DNA of 12,475 nt from Ruminococcus sp. UBA4321. GTDB lineage: Bacteria > Bacillota > Clostridia > Oscillospirales > Ruminococcaceae. Of the stretch, positions 1-5,298 are shown one piece after another (positions within the stretch are counted from its first letter, which is position 1; the number at the start of each line of letters is the position of its first letter). The notes under the pieces are model-generated. The model ran no database searches. It had not been told where the DNA came from and worked only from the letters and a program-made list of their open reading frames with translations. The position numbers were made by a program, and so were the translations under genes. The stretch spans positions 1 through 12,475 of the forward strand of contig DGUB01000025.1 in the NCBI GenBank assembly GCA_002393815.1, in the 5' to 3' direction.

Positions 1-29
1 GGGAATTTAGATAAGTGCCGGCACTTTAG

Positions 30-62
30 AAAAGACTGTCTCAGAAGAGGCAGTCTTTTTGT
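30..62. terminator. Hairpin terminator at the end of trmO, probably bidirectional
   Basis: A 12-bp stem (31-42 with 47-58, one T-G pair) has a 4-nt loop (agaa). On the plus strand it is followed by a T-rich run (tttttgttt), the better tract, which would end an unseen gene to the left. On the minus strand the trmO stop codon lies only a few bases upstream and the hairpin is followed by four T's, so it can also end trmO. The remaining bases 1-29 hold only a 14-bp perfect palindrome (13-26) and no gene. Confidence 0.8.
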
Positions 63-737
63 TTATTCAGAATATTTATCAACGCGGATGACTTCAAGCT
101 GATGCTGATTTACTTTAAAATGTATGTCAAATTCTGCAAAACGCATACTGTAAAGTCTTTCCGGGTCGTCCTGATAGGAAGGACGCGGGTCATCCGCCAG
201 ACAGGCAATCACAGCTTTTTGCTTTTCTTCCGGAATGGCAGAAAGCTTTTCTTCCGGAAAATGCACTTCAAGATGATAGTTTTTCAGAATTTCGCCGTAA
301 CTTCCCGAGGCTTCCGGATGCGAATCCGTATAGGGCAAATATGGCTTAATGTCCAGAATTGGCGTATTATCAAGCAAATCCACACCGGAAACCAGCAAAT
401 CACCGTTTTCAATGCCTTCCAGTTTCACACAGGATAAGCCTATTGGATTCGGGCGGAACGGTGAACGACTCGCAAAAACGCCAATTCTCTGATTTCCGCC
501 GAGCCGCGGCGGTCTGACCGTTGGTGACCATGTTTCCCGGTGTGATGCCGAAAAATCAAAAATTAGCCATAAATGTGAAAATTCTGTAATGCCTCGCAAA
601 GCTTCCGGATTCCGGAATTCCGGTTCAAAAATAATTCTTCCGGTCAGTTCCGGAACACGCCCTGCCTGACGCGGAATGCCGAACTTTTCTTTAAAATCTG
701 TATGAATATGGGCAATTGGGTTTACTGTCAAAATCAA
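63..737 (-). CDS. trmO: tRNA (N6-threonylcarbamoyladenosine37-N6)-methyltransferase TrmO (TsaA/YaeB family)
   Basis: TrmO uses SAM to N6-methylate t6A37, best known in tRNA-Thr, giving m6t6A next to the anticodon. The 224-aa protein shows the family core: EKFGIPRQ (17-24), VRPPRLGGN (74-82), the SAM/active-site segment SRSPFRPNPIG (90-100) and LDIKPYLPYTD (128-138). A C-terminal domain beginning DDPRPSYQ carries the DPRP motif. Length matches the family (E. coli about 235 aa). The start is a TTG. A strong AAAGGAG (741-747) lies only 3 nt from the TTG at 735-737 but 9 nt from a second in-frame TTG at 729-731, so the true start may be two codons later. A TGA closes the frame just upstream. The gene lies directly behind the tRNA-Lys terminator with almost no room for a promoter of its own, so it may depend on read-through. 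Function is confident from motifs; the exact tRNA substrate here is not known. Confidence 0.93.
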   Translation of the reverse strand: MILTVNPIAHIHTDFKEKFGIPRQAGRVPELTGRIIFEPEFRNPEALRGITEFSHLWLIFDFSASHRETWSPTVRPPRLGGNQRIGVFASRSPFRPNPIGLSCVKLEGIENGDLLVSGVDLLDNTPILDIKPYLPYTDSHPEASGSYGEILKNYHLEVHFPEEKLSAIPEEKQKAVIACLADDPRPSYQDDPERLYSMRFAEFDIHFKVNQHQLEVIRVDKYSE

Positions 738-756
738 CAGCTCCTTTCATAAGAAA

Positions 757-793
757 AATAAAAAACTCTGCTGTCATATCAGCAGAGTTTTCA
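757..793 (-). terminator. Rho-independent terminator of tRNA-Lys
   Basis: A perfect 12-bp stem (762-773 with 780-791) has a 6-nt loop. On the minus strand it is followed by a T-rich run (TTTTTTATTTTTC in RNA sense). It starts 3-4 nt after the mature tRNA 3' end and ends about 24 nt before the trmO start. It should end most tRNA transcripts and make trmO expression depend on read-through. Confidence 0.88.
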
Positions 794-794
794 G

Positions 795-867
795 TGAGAC
801 ACGAGGGATTCGAACCCTCGACACCCGCCTTAAAAGGGCGGTGCTCTACCGGCTGAGCTAGTGTCTC
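795..867 (-). tRNA. tRNA-Lys (anticodon UUU)
   Basis: Read on the minus strand, this 73-nt gene folds as a complete cloverleaf. The 7-bp acceptor stem GAGACAC/GTGTCTC is perfect, U8-A9 follow, and the D stem is GCTC/GAGC. The anticodon stem CCGCC/GGCGG closes the loop CTTTTAA, so the anticodon is TTT, decoding Lys AAA/AAG. The T stem GAGGG/CCCTC has loop TTCGAAT. The discriminator base is A73 and CCA is not encoded (next bases CTG), so CCA must be added after transcription. A37 sits in a U36-A37 context where t6A-type modification is expected, which is the substrate type of the neighbouring TrmO. Confidence 0.97.
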
Positions 868-896
868 ATGTTTGATTTTGTTGTGTGTCTCACAAC
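861..896 (-). repeat. tRNA-Lys leader: direct copy of the acceptor 5' strand inside a small hairpin
   Basis: The 8-mer gtgtctca occurs at 861-868 (the tRNA 5' acceptor strand) and again at 885-892 in the leader, 24 bp apart. The leader copy sits within an inverted repeat, gttgtg (880-885) and cacaac (891-896). The leader RNA could form its own hairpin, or its copied strand could compete for the tRNA 3' acceptor strand. No function is shown. Confidence 0.5.
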
Positions 897-903
897 GTAT
901 ATT

Positions 904-932
904 ATTATAGCACACTTTCAGAGATTTGTCAA
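904..932 (-). promoter_or_regulatory. Sigma-A promoter of tRNA-Lys
   Basis: The minus strand carries a perfect -35 TTGACA (927-932), a 17-bp spacer and a perfect -10 TATAAT (904-909), preceded by TGC (extended -10). Transcription should start near 896-898, about 30 nt upstream of the mature tRNA. This is the strongest-looking promoter in the window, as expected for a stable RNA. Confidence 0.93.
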
Positions 933-967
933 GTGTTTTTTCAAAAAAATTTGAAAAAATTTTTTTC
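933..967 (-). promoter_or_regulatory. UP-element-like A/T tract upstream of the tRNA-Lys promoter
   Basis: Directly upstream of the tRNA -35 box is an almost pure A/T stretch with phased A- and T-tracts. It contains a 10-bp inverted repeat (936-945 with 950-959). Placement and composition fit an UP element bound by the RNA polymerase alpha C-terminal domain, or intrinsically curved DNA. It lies between the divergent tRNA and VTT-protein promoters. Confidence 0.6.
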
Positions 968-1000
968 ATCTGATTTTCACACAGAAAAGCCCTGTTCTGG

Positions 1001-1029
1001 TTGATTTTTCCGGCATTTTGTGGTATAAT
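1001..1029 (+). promoter_or_regulatory. Promoter of the VTT-lipid kinase-lipase operon
   Basis: TTGATT (1001-1006), a 17-bp spacer and TATAAT (1024-1029), preceded by TGG (extended -10). The expected transcript start near 1036 lies downstream of an in-frame ATG at 1018, which excludes that codon and supports translation from 1051. Confidence 0.8.
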
Positions 1030-1050
1030 ATCAGAAAAGAAGGGGTGCCT

Positions 1051-1746
1051 ATGAAACAGGAAAAAAACAAGAAAATTCTGAAAATCATTTTAATACTCGT
1101 TTTTGCTGCGCTGATTTTGTTTCTGAGTATCCGGTATTTTGTGCCGCTTTGCAGACTGCTCGGTACGGAGCAGGGACGCGCCGAACTTGCTGAATTTATC
1201 GAAAGAGCCGGCATCTTCGCGCCGCTGGTGTTCGTCCTGATGATGGCTTTGCAGATTGTCATCGCATTCGTTCCGGGAGGACCTCTGGAAATTACTGCCG
1301 GGGTACTGTTCGGCGGCTGGCTCGGTACATTCCTGACAGTCACAGGTGCATTTCTGGGAACACTGCTTGTCTACAGTCTGGTGAAGAAATTCGGCAGACC
1401 GCTGGTCAGTTTCTTTGTGAACGAAGAAAAAATCAAGACTTTCTCGGTTCTGGAAGATGAAGACAAACTCGAATTCTGGGTGTTTATTTTATTTCTGATA
1501 CCGGGCATTCCGAAAGATTTGCTGACATATATTGTACCGCTGACAAAAATTCAGGGAAAGCAGTTTCTGCTGCTGTCTACTCTGGCGCGGTTTCCGGCAC
1601 TGACCGCCTCGGTTCTGATGGGCGACAGCCTGTCCGACGGCAGATATGGTCTGTGTATTGCCATTGCCTGTATCGGCGCGGTTGTCACATTCGCCGGATT
1701 CCGGATTAAAAAACATATTCTGAAGGAGAAGCATGATTCAAAATGA
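1051..1746 (+). CDS. TVP38/TMEM64 family (VTT-domain, DedA superfamily) membrane protein
   Basis: A 231-aa integral membrane protein. Hydrophobic segments lie at about 9-29, 56-78, 79-112, 143-165, 170-195 and 199-219. The first VTT half holds IAFVPGGPLEITAG (71-84) and GVLFGGWLG (84-92); the second holds LIPGIPKDLLTY (149-160), the mirrored re-entrant loop typical of the family. Relatives are proposed or shown to move lipids across membranes: DedA proteins recycle undecaprenyl phosphate, and eukaryotic VMP1/TMEM41B are scramblases. The substrate here is unknown. The ATG at 1051 is chosen because AGAAGGGG ends 5 nt upstream and the earlier in-frame ATG at 1018 lies before the predicted transcript start. 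The stop overlaps the lipid kinase start (ATGA), implying translational coupling. Confidence 0.88.
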   Translation: MKQEKNKKILKIILILVFAALILFLSIRYFVPLCRLLGTEQGRAELAEFIERAGIFAPLVFVLMMALQIVIAFVPGGPLEITAGVLFGGWLGTFLTVTGAFLGTLLVYSLVKKFGRPLVSFFVNEEKIKTFSVLEDEDKLEFWVFILFLIPGIPKDLLTYIVPLTKIQGKQFLLLSTLARFPALTASVLMGDSLSDGRYGLCIAIACIGAVVTFAGFRIKKHILKEKHDSK

Positions 1747-2702
1747 AACGTATTTACTATATCTGCAATTTGCAGGCAGGAAAAGCGGAACTCGGCTCCT
1801 GTCTCGGAGAAATTCTGGATAAGATGACGAAAGCAGGATATGAAGTTACTGTGCATCCGACACAGGCGGCTCAGGATGCGACAGAAGCCGCCCGGCTCGC
1901 TGCCGCTTCCGGCATGTATGACTATATTTTTTGTTCCGGCGGTGACGGTACACTCCATGAAGTTATGGACGGTCTGCTGAAAGTGAAAGCCACTGTTCCG
2001 GTCGGCTATATTCCGTGCGGTTCGGTGAACGATTTCGCAAAAAGCATGGATATTCCGAAAGATATGCTCAAAGCCTGTGATGATGTTCTGGACGGTCTGC
2101 CCCGAAAAATCGATATCGGAACGGTCAATGACAGAGGATTCAGCTATATTGCCGCATTCGGTGCGTTTACAGATATCGCTTACGGAACGCCGCAGAATAT
2201 CAAGAACGTTCTGGGACCTGCCGCCTATATGCTCAACGCTATGACGAGCCTCGCCAGCATCCGCGCGTATCCGATGCGAATCACCTGTGACGGACAAGTG
2301 ATTGAAGATGAATTCATCTACGGCATGATTACCAATTCCGCGTCTGTCGGCAGTGTGCTGGATATCAATGATTTCTGCTTTGACGACGGCGATTTTGAAG
2401 TCACACTGATTAAAAAACTCGCCAAGCCCGGCGATTTGGGCAGAGTTCTGAAATTTCTGAAAGATATTCACGAATTTCCTGAAAATGAAACCGTCTACTG
2501 CCTGAGGGCTTCCGAAATCAAAGTCGAACTGCTCGAAAAAACCGACGTTCCGTGGACAATCGATGGCGAATATCTGCCGAATGCTTCGGAATTTCATATC
2601 ATCAACCATAAACAGGCGGTGACTTTCCTAGTGCCGAGAACCTGTCCGACACACAGATTTCAGGAAACGTTTCTGTTATGGAAGGTGGAAAAGAAGGCAT
2701 GA
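1743..2702 (+). CDS. Diacylglycerol kinase family lipid kinase (DagK/YegS/LCB5 type)
   Basis: A 319-aa ATP-dependent lipid kinase of the DgkB/YegS fold, likely phosphorylating diacylglycerol or a related lipid at the inner membrane face. It shows the N-terminal NxxAGK loop (9-14, NLQAGK where NPxAGK or NPxSG is usual), the nucleotide-binding GGDGT (66-70), PCGSVNDFA (91-99; usually PxGTxNDFA), DDGDFEV (214-220) in the C-terminal beta domain, and IDGE (273-276). Length is normal. The start overlaps the upstream stop by 4 nt, and its own stop overlaps the next start by 4 nt. Placement between a lipid-translocase-like protein and a lipase suggests recycling of diacylglycerol or remodelling of membrane lipids. 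The minor motif changes (Pro to Leu, Thr to Ser) do not suggest inactivity. The substrate is not determined. Confidence 0.9.
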   Translation: MKRIYYICNLQAGKAELGSCLGEILDKMTKAGYEVTVHPTQAAQDATEAARLAAASGMYDYIFCSGGDGTLHEVMDGLLKVKATVPVGYIPCGSVNDFAKSMDIPKDMLKACDDVLDGLPRKIDIGTVNDRGFSYIAAFGAFTDIAYGTPQNIKNVLGPAAYMLNAMTSLASIRAYPMRITCDGQVIEDEFIYGMITNSASVGSVLDINDFCFDDGDFEVTLIKKLAKPGDLGRVLKFLKDIHEFPENETVYCLRASEIKVELLEKTDVPWTIDGEYLPNASEFHIINHKQAVTFLVPRTCPTHRFQETFLLWKVEKKA

Positions 2703-4078
2703 AGAAATTATTCCGGTTTCTTGCGGATTTGCTTTCTTCCGTACCGCTTCTGATACTAGGCAATGTGCTGATTCTGTGGCAGTATGATGTAAAATATAAA
2801 ATTATATTTTTATTATTTTTGATAATTTGTTATCTGACTGTGCTGTTTCTGCCGGAACGGAAACAGGCAGAAAGCCGGAAACTTGCCGTACTCTCACACG
2901 GCATCCGGCTGATTCGTCAGGGATGTATCTGCTCTGTCGTGCAGATTTTTATCTCCGGCGGACAGGTCAGCAGAATTCTGGCAGATAATATGATGATAAC
3001 ACCTGCCCCGGACTGGCTGAACTATCGTCTGATTTTCGGAAATCTGCTGATTTTCCTGCTGATGCTTGCCGGATTGTTTCTCGGCGGTGTGTGCCGGACG
3101 GTTATCAGCTCGAAACAGGTCAAGCCGCTCTGGTATCTTCTGCTGCTCCTGTTCTGGTGGACACCGATTATCAACCTGATTTTATTTCATCATATCGGCA
3201 GAATCGCAAGGAAAGAATTCTATTTTGAACGCGCTAAGGCGGAACTGAACCTCACCCGGCAGGAAAGCAAAATCTGCCGGACAAAATATCCGGTGCTGAT
3301 GGTGCATGGGATATTCTTCCGGGACTGGCAGCTGTTCAATTACTGGGGGAGAATTCCGGCAGAACTCCGGAAAAACGGTGCGCGAATCTTCTACGGAAAA
3401 CAGCAGTCTGCACAGAGTATCGAAAAAAGCGCACAGGAACTGCATCAGCAGATTCATGCCGTTCTGGAACAGACCGGCGCGGAGAAAATCAACATCATTG
3501 CGCATTCCAAAGGCGGACTCGATTCCCGGTATGCGCTTTCAAAGCTCGGCGATGCCCCGTATGTTGCAAGCCTGACAACTATCAATACCCCTCACCGCGG
3601 CTGTGCGTGGGTAGATGATGCCTTGCAGAAAATCCCCGTTTCCGTCCAGAACTGGCTGGACAGGCACTATCAGAAAATCTTTCAGGTGCTTGGCGATACC
3701 AGTCCGGCATTTTTAGAGGGTGTTCACGACCTGACCGCCGCGCACAGCCGGGAATTCAATCAGGAATGCCTCGTTCCGGAAAATGTGTTCTGTCAGTGTT
3801 ACATGTCACAGATGAGCCGAGCATTTTCCGCACCGTTTCCGCTGTGGTTCAGCTACTTATGTATGAAAGCCTTCGACCGGAACGCTCCGAATGACGGGCT
3901 TGTTTCCGTCGATTCCGCCGGACTGCCGGGCAGAGAATTCCGGATTCTGAAACCTTCCGGAACGCGCGGCATTTCTCACGGCGATATGATAGACCTGAAC
4001 CGGGAAAATCTTCCCGGATTCGATGTCCGGGAATTCTATGTAAATCTTCTCAAAGAACTCAGACAGAAAGGATTCTGA
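2699..4078 (+). CDS. Membrane-anchored alpha/beta-hydrolase, lipase-like
   Basis: A 459-aa protein with an N-terminal membrane part and a C-terminal lipase-like domain. Hydrophobic helices lie at about 8-27, 34-52, 110-132 and 143-165. The hydrolase domain begins PVLMVHG (198-204), with HG as the usual oxyanion-hole strand. The nucleophile elbow reads AHSKGG (Ser270), near the lipase GHSxGG. A candidate Asp is Asp399 in NDGLVS, and a candidate His is His427 in ISHGDMIDL; order and spacing match family I bacterial lipases. The substrate is probably an acyl-glycerol or other lipid ester, by inference. The start at 2699 is preferred: it makes an ATGA overlap with the kinase gene and has G-rich Shine-Dalgarno candidates just upstream. 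An in-frame ATG at 2678 would add 7 residues. Part of the coding sequence for the second helix (about 2785-2830) is very A/T-rich. Confidence 0.82.
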   Translation: MKKLFRFLADLLSSVPLLILGNVLILWQYDVKYKIIFLLFLIICYLTVLFLPERKQAESRKLAVLSHGIRLIRQGCICSVVQIFISGGQVSRILADNMMITPAPDWLNYRLIFGNLLIFLLMLAGLFLGGVCRTVISSKQVKPLWYLLLLLFWWTPIINLILFHHIGRIARKEFYFERAKAELNLTRQESKICRTKYPVLMVHGIFFRDWQLFNYWGRIPAELRKNGARIFYGKQQSAQSIEKSAQELHQQIHAVLEQTGAEKINIIAHSKGGLDSRYALSKLGDAPYVASLTTINTPHRGCAWVDDALQKIPVSVQNWLDRHYQKIFQVLGDTSPAFLEGVHDLTAAHSREFNQECLVPENVFCQCYMSQMSRAFSAPFPLWFSYLCMKAFDRNAPNDGLVSVDSAGLPGREFRILKPSGTRGISHGDMIDLNRENLPGFDVREFYVNLLKELRQKGF

Positions 4079-4083
4079 TACTG

Positions 4084-4368
4084 ATGAGCAGAAACTATCA
4101 GCATAAAAGACGGCTGGGATATCTGAAAACGCCTCATCCCGCAAATGACCGCGAACTGATTTATAAAATTGTGATTGATGAAATCCGGAACGGCGGAACT
4201 TTCGTCTATCTTTACCTTTCTCCGGATGCCGTGCGCAGTTCTTATGATGAATATTATCATGATGCAGAAGATGCCATTCAGGAATGGGAAGATGAACTCG
4301 ATGAACGCGGCTGGATTCCGCTCCCCGAACCGCCGGAACATGCTCACGACCTGATATTCCCTGAATAG
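4084..4368 (+). CDS. Small acidic protein of unknown function
   Basis: A 94-aa protein I do not recognise. The N-terminus is basic (RNYQHKRRLGYLK). A mixed middle (KIVIDEIRNGGTFVYLYLSP) looks like helix then strand, and a strongly acidic, Tyr/Glu/Asp-rich segment (about 53-76) ends in a Pro/Glu tail. No signal peptide or membrane segment is seen, so it is probably cytosolic. It starts 5 nt after the lipase stop, with AAAGGA (4066-4071) 12 nt upstream, so it is the last gene of the operon and likely translated by re-initiation. Its reading frame is supported by operon placement and by ending just before a terminator. Confidence 0.7.
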   Translation: MSRNYQHKRRLGYLKTPHPANDRELIYKIVIDEIRNGGTFVYLYLSPDAVRSSYDEYYHDAEDAIQEWEDELDERGWIPLPEPPEHAHDLIFPE

Positions 4369-4372
4369 CAAA

Positions 4373-4400
4373 AGCCTCTTTCCCGTCACGGAAAGAGGCT
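4373..4400. terminator. Shared hairpin terminator between convergent operons
   Basis: A perfect 11-bp stem (4373-4383 with 4390-4400) has a 6-nt loop. On the minus strand it is followed by TTTTGCT, giving a good terminator for the PP2C gene, which stops at 4409. On the plus strand the T-run comes only after about 11 nt (tattttttattt), so it is a weaker terminator for the lipid operon. It lies between the two stop codons. Confidence 0.85.
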
Positions 4401-4408
4401 GAATTCTG

Positions 4409-5179
4409 TTATTTTTTATTTCTGAACTTTTCCGGCATACGCACCAGAGCGACGATTGTGATATTATCGGAACACTGGTTTTTCAGGGCAAGTTCCATCA
4501 GTAATTGCAGACGGCGTACCAGAGGTTTCGGAAGTGCGAGAATTTCTTCCATTTCCGGCTTGCTGACATAGTCGGACAAGCCGTCGGAACATAATAATAA
4601 AATATCGCCGTATTCGATTTCTTCATGATGCTCCCGGATATCGAAATCAGGCTGTTCGGTCAGGTTGCCAAGTACCGGAAAGATAATGTTTCTTCTGGCA
4701 TGGGTCTGCCGTTCTTCGGCGGAAATCACGCCTTCTTCATACAGAAGCTGAACAAAGGACTGGTCACGGGACAATTGCTGCAAATGTTCGTTCCGGTAAC
4801 GGTACAGACGGGAGTCGCCGACATTGATACTGTGAATCATTTCGTTTTCATCCACGCCGACTGCACACAGCGTCGTCTGCATATTTCGGGTATCTTCCTG
4901 TCTGGCTCCGAGTTCGGCAAGTGCGGCGTGAATTGAGAATAATTTCTGTTCCATATCCACATGGCTGGAAAAAGATACATCTTTGAGCATACGCAGACAC
5001 GCCGAAGAAGCAAGTTCTCCGGACTGTTCTCCGGAAACGCCGTCTGCAACGGCTATCAGAAACGGACTGGAAAGTTCACATTCTTTTACGCCGTCGGTCA
5101 GGACGGTTTTATGAATCAGAAGCGCATCTTCGTTATGCGGTCTGATTCCTTTGTTGGTCATCGCACAGCAGTAATACAT
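4409..5179 (-). CDS. PP2C-family serine/threonine protein phosphatase (PrpC/Stp1-like)
   Basis: A 256-aa single-domain PPM phosphatase that removes phosphate from Ser/Thr using two metal ions. The metal-ligand motifs are present in order: HNED (15-18), VADGVSG (44-50), CSDGL (197-201) and SDNIT (237-241). NVGDSRLY (119-126) is also typical. The absence of a membrane segment or extra domain indicates a soluble enzyme. The ATG at 5177-5179 is chosen because AGGAAG lies 7 nt upstream and the N-terminus then aligns with PrpC-type enzymes; the longer frame to 5257 would begin upstream of the promoter. In many Firmicutes this gene sits beside a PASTA-domain kinase (prkC) in an rlmN-prpC-prkC-rsgA cluster; here no kinase is adjacent. 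It follows pheA on the same strand with no clear terminator between, but has its own promoter. Confidence 0.93.
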   Translation of the reverse strand: MYYCCAMTNKGIRPHNEDALLIHKTVLTDGVKECELSSPFLIAVADGVSGEQSGELASSACLRMLKDVSFSSHVDMEQKLFSIHAALAELGARQEDTRNMQTTLCAVGVDENEMIHSINVGDSRLYRYRNEHLQQLSRDQSFVQLLYEEGVISAEERQTHARRNIIFPVLGNLTEQPDFDIREHHEEIEYGDILLLCSDGLSDYVSKPEMEEILALPKPLVRRLQLLMELALKNQCSDNITIVALVRMPEKFRNKK

Positions 5180-5216
5180 ACTTTCACTTCCTGTCGTAAT
5201 AAATTCGCTTATATTT

Positions 5217-5245
5217 ATTATACCAGATTCCGGAAATAAATGCAA
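5217..5245 (-). promoter_or_regulatory. Promoter of the PP2C phosphatase gene
   Basis: On the minus strand TATAAT (5217-5222) is preceded by TGG (extended -10). A weak -35, TTGCAT (5240-5245), lies 17 bp upstream. Transcription would start near 5210, about 30 nt before the PP2C start codon. The copy TTGCATT recurs about 15 nt further upstream, which may be chance. Bases 5246-5298 up to the pheA stop show no convincing terminator. Confidence 0.75.
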
Positions 5246-5298
5246 TAACAGAATCAATGCAAATCGTTACAGGCTGATTACAGATTTCAGAGAAACTG

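Noticed and set aside
13..26. 14-bp perfect palindrome aagtgccggcactt as an operator
   Set aside because: It lies at the window edge beside a terminator, probably near the end of an unseen gene; no context supports a function.
691..969. Minus-strand 92-codon open frame across the tRNA-Lys gene
   Set aside because: It runs straight through the tRNA, its terminator and promoter; it is a chance frame.
1018..1050. Earlier in-frame ATG for the VTT protein
   Set aside because: It overlaps the spacer and -10 of the promoter, so it would not be in the transcript; the ATG at 1051 has a proper ribosome binding site.
1551..2609. Long minus-strand open frame (352 codons) opposite the VTT and lipid kinase genes
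   Set aside because: Its product is His/Arg/Phe-rich with no recognisable domain, and it is antisense to two clear genes; it is a codon-bias shadow.
2785..2830. A/T-rich patch inside the lipase gene as an insertion or internal promoter
   Set aside because: It encodes part of a hydrophobic helix in frame (Ile/Leu/Phe codons), which explains the composition; no paired -35/-10 is convincing.
5180..5257. N-terminal extension of the PP2C protein
   Set aside because: It begins upstream of the predicted transcript start and adds residues outside the PP2C fold; 5179 has the ribosome binding site.
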